A DNA stretch of 64,000 nucleotides from Acipenser ruthenus (lineage: Eukaryota > Chordata > Actinopteri > Acipenseriformes > Acipenseridae). Below, in pieces: positions 1-14,033 of the stretch (position 1 is its first letter; each line of letters begins with the position of its first letter). The notes below the pieces were generated by a model that was not told where the DNA came from, searched no databases, and worked only from the letters and a program-made list of their open reading frames with translations. The stretch lies in contig NC_081201.1 in assembly GCF_902713425.1 (NCBI RefSeq), forward strand, positions 28,734,113 to 28,798,112, given 5' to 3'. The translations under genes were made by a program, and so were the position numbers.

Positions 1-971
1 AAAAACACATGGGATATGATAGTTGCTCTTAGTGCACACATAAAGCTATGATTGTTGAGTCTTGGATGGTGTGCCATAAGAATTCTCATATACTACCAGA
101 AGCAACTCATAGGTTGATGGTAGTTCATATTCAAAAAATACTTACCACACCCCAACTAACTCTGTTGAATATTGGTTAGTGAACTGTAGGCAAATTTCAA
201 ATAGTTGCCCTGCAAATGCAAAATTCTTTATCTACATTAACATGTACAGTACATACAATATAGTTTAGCTAGTTTACATGAAAAATAAAACAATCCCCCA
301 CTCACCAATTATCCTTAATATGCTGCAAAAATAAAAGCATGTAAACTTAGTGTAAATATAGCAGAAGGTAAATATAACCAGTGCTGATCATACTGCACTG
401 ATTTTTTTAAACACATTTCATTCTTTAAACACATCATCTAAAAATAACTAGTAAAATTATTCTTCCACACAAAATAGGATAAGGTTTAAAGACACCAGCT
501 GTACCTTGACCAGCAACTATAGAAAAAAAAGCCCATTGCTTTTTTGATTCAATATTTGATTCAATAACACATTATCTGTGAAACATGAATGGTTAACGTC
601 TGCTAGGATGGGTCAATACAAAGCAAGAGTACAGCCTGATTCACTTCAAAACCTTTCCGCTTTATGACCATTCAACAGTACTTCTTACTTCAGAAAGCCA
701 ACAAATAAATCCAGCTCTCAAAAGTGGCTTATTAGGGCTTAGTTGTCATGCAAGGGTAAAAACACAGCTGCAGGTAAGAAAGATGCAGGAGAATCCCTTT
801 TTCTTTAAGCTGTTTGGGTGGGTTTTTTAGGGGGGAGGGAGGAGGTTTGTTCAACCAGACAGAAGGCATTATTTATTGCTACCAAATTTCCATTTCCAGT
901 TAATATGATTAAGAATTAAAAACTCATTACAACAATTAAAGAGACAATGAGCTACATAATGTAATTTTGTA

Positions 972-981
972 TTTATTTATT
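972..981 (-). terminator. Candidate poly(A) signals for SAR1A
   Basis: Two overlapping AATAAA hexamers read on the minus strand. They are the first ones met downstream of the SAR1A stop codon and would give a 3' UTR of about 570 bases. The sequence below 950 down to position 1 shows nothing I recognise and could be a longer UTR or downstream DNA. Confidence 0.4.
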
Positions 982-1536
982 TTTTAAACGGTTTAACTAA
1001 CACAGGTTGTAAATACACATGCTATTACAAAATTCAAAAACAGTCCGCTCATTAATAATGCATGCATTCTTTTTAAGCATGTGTATTTGCAAGCTTCTGC
1101 AACTTTGACCTGGTCATGGCATCCTGCCCCCACCTCCCTGCACTGGCTTACCAGAAAATTGAAATAATGTTTCAAAGTGTTATGTGAAAGTAACAAATGT
1201 TACACAGCATCAGAAGGAACACTGTTCACATTGGATAAACGGTTTATGAAGAATTAAAAATAAATCTAAATAAAAGACTTTAAAAAGCATCTGACCAATA
1301 CTAAAGTACAAGCTGAAAATACTTTGAGGCGCTTTAAATTGTGTTGCAAATATATTGCAGCAGATCACAGCAAACAGGTAGCTATTTGAGTACTGGTAAA
1401 ATTTTAAAGGGGTAATTATATATCAAAAGTATAACATCTTCCGATTTGGGTAAAAGTATATTTTTCCATGTCCTTGTACAAAAATTGTTGAAGTCAGGAA
1501 CCATCTCAGTCCAAAATGATACAATGTGTAAAGAGA

Positions 1537-3440
1537 TCAGTCAATATACTGTGAAAGCCAACGAAAGCCTTCACCGTATCCCTGTTTCTTTAGCACACTG
1601 CACATGAACACCTCCATAGGCCTTGCATTCATTTCCTTTAATGGCACATTGCCCTAGAAGTAAACAAAAAGAAGTACATTAAACCAAGAAAGAGACAGAA
1701 CATCAGAGACGCAATGTGCAAGTGTAATGTGCAAGCTTATCCTACCTTTCCTGATGTTTGACCATATAGACCAAAGATTTCCCGGAGTTTCTCTTCACTA
1801 ATTGCTTCTGCCCGGTCAATCTTGTTGCCCAGAATAAGGATTGGCACATTTGAAATTGTCTCATCTGTCAACAGTGCCTAAAGAGATTAAAAACATAATT
1901 AAATGGTGTGTAGTAGTCAAGTAGCTGGCACTACACCACGCTAAACTACAACTGAACCCACACCATCCAATAAACATAACAAGTCAAAAGATAAAATAGA
2001 CAAGTGGTTATTATAATCTTATCAATTTTTGGAGTAGGTGTATGTTTTACTTAAAAACTTATATATTCTGAGACCCACAACATAGGACCACTAACTAAAC
2101 AAACAGGTGCTAATTGCATACAGTCACTATTGGGATATCACAGAATTTGACAGACACAATTTTACTTATTTACATCAGTTTGCTTTGAAACTCAAAATAC
2201 ATAAAACAAACACCCATTGCGTTAACACTTAATTAAAATGAATAACCAAACTACAACTGACCCTAAGCAATTTTAGGCTCCCTCAAACATTTTGTAAATG
2301 ATTTAACCAGCTTAGCAATATACCCTTTAACGTTAAGTAAATGTAAAGTTGATCTTACGTCAAGCTCAATTTTAGATTCAGCAAGGCGTGACAAATCTGC
2401 ACAGTCCACTAGGAAGACAATTCCATTTATAGCTGGGAGGTAATTCTTCCAAACCCTTCGTGCTGTGTAGAATGAAAATAAACTTTACAGAATTGTTTAA
2501 TTCTGGATGCTCCAATTATAACACCACATCTCACTTTGACAATGATATAGGCAAGTGGAATGATGGTCAAATGAGTGAATTGATTAGTATAACTACTTAA
2601 TTCGGCAGTTTGGTCTGAATTCAACAATAGTGTGTTCTGGTTTCCAATTCTTTACTCTCAACCCTCGGACACTTCGATTTGTAAATGGGTGCCACACAAC
2701 AGAATTTTGTTCACTCCTAGTTACACCCTTAAAATGAAGCTACTTAAAAAATAACAATATAAGGCCACTCAGGTTGTGAATTTGAAAATAAAGGATTGTT
2801 CTTTCAAAGCAGTATTTCAGAATGTTAAGGCATTTACCTGGGGATACATAGTACATAACTAATGTTTATAGAACAAATGTTCAGAGTTCTAGCATTGAAA
2901 AACTTGTATGCATAGCTACAGAGGAAATAACTTGTTTTACTCTCAATTTAGAATGTACTTTGCTTGATATAAGGAAAAGGATTAAATAAAAAAAAAATTA
3001 AACATGCATTATTTTGTGTTATTAATGCAGTATATTTATTGCCCAACGAAGACAAGAAAATGCTACGATGGCAATCTTTGTTTGGCTGACAGTTTTTAGG
3101 CAGCACTATAAACTTTGTGTGAAGCTTAATCCATGTGTTAGATTATCACATATGCACATTTTAATCAGTTTTAGAGTATATTTCTGTCCAATTCCCCTTT
3201 GTTAGAAATTAGTTTATGGTCTCCTTTCACATTAAAAAACAACTAAATTAGCAATACATAACTTTGCATTTAGATGTACTAGTAAATAAAATTATAGCTA
3301 AAAGCAATATTCTTACCCTGTGCATGTCCACCAAGATCAAACGTTGTGAAAGTCATTCCAGCAATTGTCAATTCCTCTGACGCTGTCAAACAAAAAGTTT
3401 AAAAACGTACAATTCAGACCACATTCAACTGGATAATCTA

Positions 3441-3481
<41 letters not shown>

Positions 3482-4560
3482 GGAGCCATGTTATTAGATT
3501 GGTATAATAAATAGAAAGCTTTAATATTGTAATCTATTGAAACCAATGGCACATAATACTGTAAGATTCACTTGAATTTTCATTATGCTCAGACAAACTT
3601 GTATTTGCTCTACCTGTATTTAGGTTAGTATCAATTCCAATGGAGAAACAAATGAGATGAACACCTTAATTGTTAATTCTAAGTCTTTTTAACACGCTGT
3701 TCAGCTATATGACCAGTGAAACACTGCAAGTCTGCTAGGTGTAAAACGGCCAAATATCCCTGCTTCTCATTTCTCTTATTACTTTAAAACAAACTGCTGA
3801 CACATGTAATGTTGTTTTCTCCTACAAAAGACCATTTAATTAACCCAATGAGATTGGGTGGCTCAGCCCTCTAGGGCACTTCGAATTAAGAATGTGTTGA
3901 GTTTCTGGATCTCAATCAAAGTTGGTTGGAAAGGCTCACTGATGTGTTTTTCTTGTTTTGTTTTTTTAAACACAAAGTAGGAAGTTGCACTATAGAAAAT
4001 CAAGTTACTTACTCGGATGTAGTGTGGGAACATGCTGCCCCAATCTGTCATCTTTTAGCATATGTAGCAGTGTTGTCTTGCCAGCATTATCTAAACCAAG
4101 GAACACTAATTTTCCAGATTTCTTGTACAAACCTGCAAGACCCAAGAACATTCTGTTAATTAGGCTAAAAAAACACAAAGGTTTCTTTAATGTAAAAAGG
4201 ATCCATTCGATTAATGTCACTGTTGAAAACACATTGCAATTCAAAGACTGGGCTGAAAGTCATTGTTATGAACAATGATGACTACCGTAATACAATCGCA
4301 CATGTTTAATAAGTCAGACAGATTCATTTCTCAGGGATAAAGTGAAAAAATGACAAAGCATTCCATAAACAATACAAAAGCACAGTTTCTTACTATTTTT
4401 CAAGATTGTATATTATCATTAATATTTTAACCATTTTACATGAAGCAGGGTATTAAGTAGGTTGTGCTAGATTCGTTTTTTGTTTTTTTTTAATGACAGT
4501 ACCTAAAAGTTGGAGCACACTGCTGAAACCTTTATAGATCCAGTCAAATATAAAAGACAT
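1537..4560 (-). CDS. sar1a: SAR1A, small COPII-coat GTPase (6 coding exons)
   Basis: Sar1 is the GTPase that starts COPII vesicle budding at ER exit sites, recruiting Sec23/24 when GTP-bound. Coding exons, in gene order: 4503-4560, 4013-4132, 3317-3382, 2359-2462, 1746-1877, 1537-1653. They join in frame to 597 bases, 198 aa plus stop, the same length as human SAR1A. Visible motifs are the N-terminal amphipathic segment [18 protein letters not shown]-loop GLDNAGKTT, switch II DLGGH with the catalytic histidine, NKID, and the C-terminus RWLSQYID. The C-terminal stretch ([19 protein letters not shown]) is closer to SAR1A than SAR1B as I remember them, and synteny agrees. Residue 80, after the catalytic His, is Ala where human has Glu. 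Introns have GT-AG ends. The intron between exons 2359-2462 and 3317-3382 and the next one upstream hold nothing I recognise except a 34-base poly(T). Confidence 0.97.
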
Positions 4561-5594
4561 TGTTGTTGCGCGGTTACCTTAAACAAAAGAATAAGACATT
4601 ATCAAGGTTAAGACAAGTATACATTTACATAATACATCATAATAAGGGCAAGTGTCAAAAAAAAGCAAAAGAAAAAAACACATTAGCACATTCTATGAAG
4701 GACTAAAAAATACTCCTTTAAATAAGTATTATTTCCTTGTTTATTAATTTATAATAGAAATACATATTATTCCACTAGCATATACAAGTCTAGCTATAAA
4801 GAAACCTTTAACAGTTAAGTTCTGCAAAAAAAGTCTTCCTATTGGATTGCATATCTCTTGTTTTAGGCTTAGTATTACCACAAAGCATGGTAATAATTAA
4901 AAAAATGAAATACTGTATATCATTACACCAGTTGGCAAAAACATGCATGTATAGAGGTTTAAAAAAACAGACACTGTACTCTAATGATATCGACAGTGCG
5001 GTTCTACTTTTGCCGACTTCAATCTTGAATATTATTTTTAGTTTGTCCTATTCTATCTAAAACTTAAATACTGGGATTTTTAAATACTGTAAACGACAGG
5101 AAAATACACATGAAATGAATTACAAATATTTAGATGTAACTTAACTACCCACTAGCAAAAATAAATATTTTACCTCGTCATGAACAACACTCTACACTTG
5201 TCCCTTGACACTGACAGTGAATAAGTACTGACACGTATAGTATGGTTTCAAAGTTACATTATTTTAGGCAACACCTGTTTAAATTAAGCCCTGCCCAACC
5301 TCACAAGTGTTCAAACACTCTTGATAAGGAGTGCGTGTCGTAAGGACAGCTGGTTAGCCCCAGTGAAAACACTTATCATATAGTCGTGCCCCTGGCTAAG
5401 CACGGACCTGCTTGTGTCCCCTTGTATTTTGAGACTTAGTGGGTCAGACTCGGGGGTCAGACCCTTCGTATTGGACCCGAACTGGTTTGCTCTGCTGTGA
5501 TTTCTGGCCTACCGGCTAGGCACAGTAACGAAGTACATGTCATTTAAGAACTCCGGTTTAACTGCCAACTAAAACCCAAACCCGTGTTGCTCAC

Positions 5595-5735
5595 CTCACC
5601 CTGTCGTTTTTTTGAACCACTCACCGTCCAAAACCGAATCGCTTCTTTCTCACCCTCTGGCCCGAAACTCTCAACCTCTGACAGAACACCGGAACCGCGT
5701 AGCAACTCAATAAGCTTCAGACCCAAATGAACGAA
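5595..5735 (-). other. Probable non-coding first exon of SAR1A
   Basis: SAR1A's start codon lies in an exon with a clear upstream acceptor (exon start 4577), so a 5' UTR exon must lie further upstream. The best splice donor is GGTGAG|GTGAGC, with the exon ending at 5595. The upstream limit is a guess from the promoter motifs beyond it. Confidence 0.4.
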
Positions 5736-5740
5736 AATTC

Positions 5741-5769
5741 ACTTCCGGTACTTTACGAAGATCACGTGA
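5741..5769 (-). promoter_or_regulatory. SAR1A promoter motifs: ETS site and CACGTG E-box
   Basis: An ETS-type motif (ACTTCCGG, 5741-5748) and a palindromic E-box (TCACGTGA, 5762-5769) sit just upstream of the probable first exon. Both are common in housekeeping promoters. TCACGTGA is the core bound by USF and TFEB-type bHLH-zip factors. Use of these sites here is inference. Confidence 0.45.
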
Positions 5770-5775
5770 CTGGGG

Positions 5776-7340
5776 AAAAAATACTTTCGGTGTTCTGTGA
5801 ATGTTGCCCGTACAGCAAACGCAACTGATCTCAGAAACAGATACAATACCCGTCAAATAAAATTACATTTTTTTTAGTAAATAGATACTAAAGATAATTA
5901 TTTCATATATTTCTTGATCCATATTTTAGTTGTCGCCCTGTGTATAACAGTCCTGAATGATACTGTCGCTTTAGCCGGTTATAATACAGCCATATACAGT
6001 TCATAGTACCGATTGTTACATTTGGAATGGTTATATATTTCCCGTTAGAAAAACATGGCTTAGCTTCCCAGGTAAGTCTGTTCCTTGTGCATGGATGAAA
6101 ACTAGATCTCCCAGGTACCAGGACACTCAGCTGATGAAAGGGAACAGCAAAGGATTTAAGCTGTTGAAAAAGTTCATATTTAGCAAGGTAAGAATTATAA
6201 AAGACACTGTGAAAAGTTGATTTTATAAAACATAAATAGAAACACTGCTACAAAGTCACGTTTATTATAAACATACAATATTAAGCGACACTGTTGGTCC
6301 TACTTTAACAGTGCAAAAATGCCCGTAGACTGGAGCATACCCCCAAATAACCACTAGAGGTCACTAAACGACTGCACCATGTTAAAAATAGGTGGTAGCC
6401 GTAAAGTACGGTGTTATTAATTACTATTCAAAAATTTTAAATTGATTATGGACTGTTCATTTGTGCTTATTTGCATTTAAAATACATTCTTTCTCTCATA
6501 TTTTACAACTGCCCGTTTATCTCATCCCACTGGTTGCACTTTTGGTGTTGAACTCAGTTATTCCCTTGTGTATGGGCTGAAAGATTGTATGCCAAAAAAC
6601 AAAATAAAAATGGAAAATGAAATTGTAAAAAAAGTATGCAGTTTCAGATAACTATCTGCCCAATCTTTTTGTTAAAAGAGCAATGGTCTCAAACAGCCTG
6701 AAAAAAAAAGTATTGATTTACATTTGTATATTGAAACCAAATCATTCTGAATGTTTGTTCTCCTTATAAATCACCATTGATGTTGCGTAAGAAAGCAACA
6801 GTACATGACAGGGTGTTAAATAAGGTTCAATAACCGCACACCTAGGGGTGCTTTGCCTTGTGATGGTAAACAGCCTAGGCATGCGGATTTGGGACCATAT
6901 TTGAACAACCTGAAGTGTGTTATTGTGTTTATGAAAACGGCACTCCCACCCCTCTCAAGGTGGATTGGTTTTAAATGGTGCACACTGTTGACACAGGCAC
7001 GATAGAGGAAATCAAGACAGAAAATGTTACAGACATGTAAATAAACCGATTCCCTGGCCTGGGGAACATTGCGTTGTCAGGCGCCAAGGTCATTATACCA
7101 TTGGAATATCCATCTTAATTACAATTTATTTTCATCTAAAATACAGGAAAATGCAATAGGTTCAATTCACTTACAAGATCATACTCGCACCATTCTTACA
7201 ATTCATAAAGCTATACATTTCCAGATTTTTAAATACTTCACAGTACAGTACTTTAAGAACAAAATGTTGTAGAACATAACGCTATGGCATTTCTTTAATA
7301 TCTATGTAATAATTATAGGGATATGTCAAATAAAAGACAA
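5776..7340. other. Intergenic, SAR1A to PPA1 3' end
   Basis: No open frame of note, no recognised mobile element and no long repeat. This stretch separates the SAR1A promoter from the PPA1 poly(A) signal; both genes are read leftward. Confidence 0.6.
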
Positions 7341-7362
7341 ACTGGATCTACAGAGAAAATGT

Positions 7363-7368
7363 TTTATT
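7363..7368 (-). terminator. Candidate poly(A) signal for PPA1
   Basis: AATAAA on the minus strand about 325 bases downstream of the PPA1 stop codon at 7691-7693. It is a plausible end for a short 3' UTR. Confidence 0.5.
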
Positions 7369-7690
7369 AAGCAAGTTTTTCATACAAAGCCAACTCGGTA
7401 CAACTTTGTTTACATGATAATACCTGAGTTTTACTTGATTAAGTTTAACTGGTGGTCAATATGCTTAAAGATACAACACTATGTTTAATTTAAAGCTTTG
7501 ATAGTAAATAAATTAACTAGTCTTACTGATCCTGTTATTCCCTTATTTGGATTTCACAGGGATGGATACATGCTGTGTTCTGCAGCACTTCCTTTAGAAC
7601 AGTTTTAAAAAATAACATTTTAGTTACAGTTTACAGTTACTTCCTAGGTAGATCAGTGTGGGTCCTTCTTTTAGCAATTATGCTCTTGCT

Positions 7691-8760
7691 TTATTTCTTC
7701 TCATAATAGTACATCTTGTCCACTGTAGAAGAAAAAAAAAAAATCAGGAGGGTCTCTCTTTAATGTTTGCTACTCATCTAATATTAGTATACAGAATAGT
7801 CAGCATAAGGTCAAATATAATCTTCTTGATAATACCATATTTATTATTTATATAATTATATATATATATATATATGGGATGGGATGCACCGAATCCAGGA
7901 TTCAGCCCGAATACCTACTTTTTGAGCAGGGTTCAGATTCGAACAATTACTAATCCGAATCCTATATACGCCCAGACGAGGTTCTTCTTTAAATAAAAGA
8001 CACGAATCCGGTATTGAACGTAACTTTTGTATTTAACAACAACGTTTGATGAACTCTGTCACGGCTCTCAACTCCCTACTGGTGACGCACACACTAAACA
8101 CGTCATCGCTTCAGCAGTTTAGTAAATGTATTTAATTGTTTAATTGTGGTGGCGATTCTATCTGGAGAGCCTCGTAACAACGATTAATCGTATTGCTTGA
8201 ATTTTTTTATACAGTAAACAATATCTATCAAAATGGTGCAACACCATTTTTATAGATAACTTTGCACTCACCTGCACTCTTTCATGTAACCTTGTGACAG
8301 CAGGTAAAGTTTCTATTTGTTTAATATTTCTTGCTTCACACAGTCCTGCTCAGTCAGAGACTCAGAAAGCCAATCAGCTGCTGTTTAGGTCTGATTGATG
8401 GAAATGATCCTTGCAGGCACGTGTGTGCTTTTGGTAACAACCAAGTAAACAGTTCTGTATTTTGATGTTTCTATTGTGGGGGGAGGGGGCTAGTGGTAAA
8501 TTGTGTAAGTTTCAAACTGAAATCTTATTCAGGGATGTATTTCCATTCGGTAATAAAAATACTATGAACTAAAAGGCTCTAAACAAAAGACTGTGCGCGT
8601 CCCTTGTTAGTAGCTGCCAGTCTGTTTTTCATTCAACAGTTTCCTTCAGTTTTTCTTGACAGTTTTTGTAGATTCGGTATTCGGTTCGGTATCCGGCCAA
8701 ATGTTTTGAGATGGATTTGGTATTTCGGGCCGAATCTTTTGAGATGGATTTGGTGCATCC

Positions 8761-8851
<91 letters not shown>

Positions 8852-11800
8852 GAGAGTTAGCAATGCAATTCAATTAGCTGTAGAAATACTTTGAATATGT
8901 ATTTGTGTTATTAAAAGTAGAAATGTTGTCATAATTTTGATAGTCACTTTGACACTTAAGAATGCAATTGGTTCTTGATGAAAATGCTTTTACAATTAGA
9001 ATAATAAACTAAACAAGTATTTATAAGAATTCAATTAACAAAGAACAGCCTTTCTAATACATTTAAAAAAAAAAAAAAAACAGTACAGTATACTGTAGCA
9101 GAAACTCCAGAAACAAAAGGTAAGATGCATACCATCTGATGGAACCGGATCTGCAATTCCACACGGCGATGTCTACAACACAGTAAAATTGGGGACAACA
9201 TTGATATGTTTGGTTAAAACACATTCTGGTATACAATATGACCATCAGCCTAAACAGAGGTAGCATTTCTGTAATACATAGAGACAGATGTTTAGGATAA
9301 TTTTAGACAGAGGACAATAGTACAATAAAACAAATAAAAAGTAATTTAATATCTATTGAGACAATTATTCAAAACTAACATCTATGCTCTGTATTGAGTA
9401 TTATTTTGCTCTGTAGGTTCTGTCCAACTTTCTTTCCATTGCTTCTTACAGGAGAATTGGATGAAACTTGAATTCATGAAAATACTAAAATGCAGTTATG
9501 TATTATAATTAGGGCTTCTAGTTTTCAGGTTTTATTTTTGATCACATGATGTCCCTTTAAACATATTTTGAGCTGATTCACTTTCTTAATCAAACACGAA
9601 TTACCAAAGGAGTTGTTTCTTTTTACCAGTTAACAAATGACATGCATTGATCTCATCTGATTCTATTTGAACCTGCAATTCATTCTGGCTCTAATCGCAG
9701 AATTCAGCTTATTAAATTCCCACTGCGTTAGTTTCTGGTAGTGTGACGCTAATTTGAACAATCTGGTATTCAGTTAAGGCTTAACAACAAAATTAAGGTT
9801 TAAAAGGGATGGAGAGAGATGGAAAATAAAAAAAAAAACCTGAAAATAGTAACCCTAATTATAGTGTATGTGGATGTCATAGACCAACACATTACAAATC
9901 ATTCCTAAAAATTAAGTGAATTAAATAGGTTTGACATACTTGAAAACAATTAGTATGATTTAGGTCCCAGAAGCTTTACAGCACTAGGCTAAATCAGTTT
10001 AAATCATAACATTATCTCTGTATCAACCATTCTAACCATACCATTATTCCTGTATCAATTTTAAAATCATACCATTATTCGAGATCAAAGTTAATCGAAA
10101 CAAATACTGTTTAGAAACAAACTTGTAATTAAATTAAACATATAGTACATTTCAACGAAAAGTTAGCGTCCGTATATCTGAATTATGTTCAATAGAAGAA
10201 TACCAACTAAGAAAAATGATTTCAAAAACAGAAAACTTGATAGACCTACCTCATCAACGACTGCTTGTGCAGCTTCTTTAGTGCACAAGAAAGGACTGTA
10301 AGAGACACATGTGTTTGTGCTGCACAAAAACAAAACAGGAATTTTACTGATTGGCTTTGGCTGTCAAACAGTATTACATTGTTAATTTAAAAAGGATTAT
10401 TTTCCTTTGCTGAAATGTTCTTCACCAACAGCACCACGAGACATTCAATCACATTTTTCACAGATTTACAATATGTTTTCATTTGTCTCAATAACTCAAA
10501 CCTGTAGCAGATTATCCTCAGCATAGCTATTTTCTGCTCCCAATATCCCCTATAAAGGGCTCCTTGGATATCCATGGGTTATATTCTAATAACCACAGCA
10601 GATACTTTATTGGTATTAATGTGGATAATGTCAACACTTAGTTCCGCCAGCAGTCTTAATTCTTTACACTTCCTTAACTGTTTTCTGGTAAGGTAAGGAA
10701 GCTTTCTGACAATCAAGGTTTTGGTGGCTTTAAATTAACACTCTCCATATGAATGAAGAACATGAGGTGTTTTTTGCACACTCATGTAATGTTACTCCTG
10801 TTGTATATCATGACATGCAGACAATGCTGCTACTCACCAGTTGAGTTCCCCTCCACTCTTTTTAGACACAAGAGCCTTCCAATAATCATTGGTGCTCTTT
10901 ATAATACTGATGGCAAAGTCCTGCAAAAAAAGAGTAAACAATTTTCATTGTTAAGACTTACACACAAGTAACTGTCAGATTCAAATTGCCAAATCGTAGC
11001 TATGCAGGAGAATTCTGTGGTACTGTGATATTCATAGTGTAGCTACAACATCATCAAGAATGACTAGCAGCAATCAGACATGATTTCTGAGGGAACATCC
11101 TCTTAATTCAGATTTTCTGGTGAATTTATAAAATACCTTTTTGGATTGTATGAATAGTATCTCTAATTAAGCAGCTAAGCCCCACAGTTACAGTATAAAA
11201 TCGAGGAGCATTTGAGTATCGAACGTACTGATCCTGTACACCCTATTCACACAAAATCTGAGAAATTGTAATCTTAGAAATAAAATAAAACACATTGTTT
11301 TTACTTCATTGGAAATTATGTTTTACTATGGGTCTTGCAAATGAGATATTTTTATAAAGCTGCATACCTTATCTTTAAACTCTCCGTTGAATGCAAACTG
11401 GTTTTCCGGTTTACCATCTGGTACCTTGTACCTTCGGAACCAGTCTACTGTAGCTTCCAGGTAACCTGGCTTCAGCCGTCTAACATCATCAATACCTTAA
11501 AGTAAAATGCAGTGTCAAATAAAAAGGCACTAGTTACAAGAACTATTATATTTTTTTTCTTTAAAGGGGAACCTTAATGAGCTGCCAGATTACCATTTAA
11601 AACCATCCTATGACAAATGTTTTGAAATCTTTTTATCTGGAGTTTCAGTAAGAAATCTAAATGAGTTTAGCATCAGTATCTTGCCTTACACAGGTTCTGA
11701 TTAGTGAAACACTAGATGCCGTTAGTGAAGTATCACTGCAATGCCCTTCAGTGAAAAAAAAATCTTAACGGAATCCCAACTTCTAAAATTCAATTCATAA

Positions 11801-13731
11801 CACTTACTGTTAAAAGCATTTGCCTCTGGGTCTTCAACGTTGATTGCAATGACTTTCCAATCAGTTTCTCCTTCATCAATCATAGCCAAAGTACCTAAAA
11901 CCTTAACTTTAATGACCTCTCCTATGGAGCAAACCTTAAACAGAAGGGAGAAAAAAAAAATCTTTCAATCTTCCCTATCAGCAAATTTGAGTCTTTTGAG
12001 TGCACTTTAATTCCAGTTTTTGCATAAATCAATTCTTCTTCTACTTCTATAACTATTTACAAATGTACTTTTACAACCAAGGGAGTTGTTTCTGAAAAAA
12101 AAATGAGGAGGGGACAGAAACCAACTTTAAATGAAGAGACTATAATGACTTTTAGGAGTCTTTTCAGAAACAGACAGAGGGGTTGATTTTTTTTCTGGAA
12201 TAGCAAGTAGGGGTGTGCAGGATCAGAACTAGGTGCTGTTGGTCAAAAATCTTAAGAACTTCCAGTTTTGATCCTGCACACCCGTATAGTGTGTGGTAAA
12301 TAGTGGTTGCAAACAATACAGAATGCTGAACACCACATAAAATAAGAAATTAAACAGGTTAGGCCAATTAAAAAAAAAAAAAGTGTGGTTCTGGTTATGC
12401 TGGGAAAAACAGGGTAGGCAGGTAGAGGTTTTTTTGGGTTTTTTTTCTTGTTTTTTTTTCCTGAATAAGCAGTGTGAGCATCTCCCCTTTCTCCACCTCA
12501 CAGCTGGCTCAGTCTCATTTTGAGGGTGCATCTTCATTGGCTGTCTGCCTTGTCTTATGCTATAGGATACAAACGAGTCACAATCTGTTCAAACTTGGTT
12601 CGCGGTTTTCAATAATATCAGAGTTAGGGGTATTATGTATTGATTGATACATACACACGTGCATAATATGCATGAGGTTTAATTACGATTAATTAATATA
12701 TCCAGATAACCACATTTTATGTGTTTGCATTTACTGTAAAGGTAGTGTATTTAATTCACATTGCCAGCACACACTCGCATAAGCCTCTTGGCACTGGGTA
12801 TTCAGTGGCTCGGCACTGTCAGCAGCAGTGCCGGTGTTACAGGCTAATTCTCACCCTGTCAGACCAATTCTCACCCCATTAGTCTTCTGGGAGGGTGAAC
12901 ATTAGCCCGGGCCAATTCTCACCCCAGTACTGTGTACATAGCATAATCGTTTTCATTGTATGATAACTAATCTAAGCTAATCAGCAGTAGGACATGTATT
13001 TGTGAATGTACTGTAAAAAGACTGATGTTTATTGAACAATAATAGTGAGAACAATAGTAGAACAAAAATGTTTCATACACTACAAAACCAATAATCTTGT
13101 TTAGAGCAAGCCTCCATAACGTGTGTGTGTGATCTGGTTCAGTACAAAACAGAAACTGATAATAGCAGAGCAATTTATATTTTAAAAATGGATGTTTTGT
13201 TTAATCGTTCTGATTATGTGTTTTACCGCGTTAAATGATAACACATAGCTGATCTATTTTTATTTTTTTAAATCTGGTTTTGTGTACATTTAACATGTTT
13301 TCAGATGACAATATAAAGAAAAATGTAGTTGTTATCACAGTAATACAGTACCAGTAAGAAATTAAAGTTACTTTCATTATCAGATATTTCTGTTTGTTTT
13401 AGTAGATGGACGTGTACAAAAGTAGCTGACAGCAGTTAAATGGACGTTAAACTATTTATATATTAATTGGATTGTTAAGGAACTTTGAAATAAAATTACC
13501 TACCTGCTTAACTTTGTTTGTGGAACAGTATTTGAAAGGCATCAGCTGCAATGTTTGATGTTCAAGTATTCCTTTACAGGTCACACACAAGTACATTTAA
13601 GAGCTTTCAATCCAGGAAAATTATTTATGGGATTGAAGACTTTTCAAAAGTTATTCAGCTGATCTGAACATTTTGTTATAATTTCGTAATACAGTATTTA
13701 CAAGGCAATCCATGATTTGTGGCAAATCATG

Positions 13732-13777
<46 letters not shown>

Positions 13778-13991
13778 ATTATTTGTTTATTTAGCCGACG
13801 CCTTTATGCAAGGCGACTTACAAAGACTAGGGTGTGTGAGCTATGCATCAGCTGCAGAGTCACTTACAATTATGTCTCACCCGAAAGACGGAGCACAAGG
13901 AGGTTAAGTGACTTGCTCAGGGTCACACAATGAGTCAGTGGCTGAGGTAGGATTTGAATCCCCTTTCTTTAACCACTGAACCACACAGCCT

Positions 13992-14033
<42 letters not shown>

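Noticed and set aside
3863-4278. Plus-strand open frames over the SAR1A exons
   Set aside because: Antisense shadows of real SAR1A coding exons with no homology of their own.
8604-8894. Open frames rich in Tyr-Ile repeats, here and at 13719, 18332 and 42410
   Set aside because: These are translations of (TA)n microsatellites, not genes.
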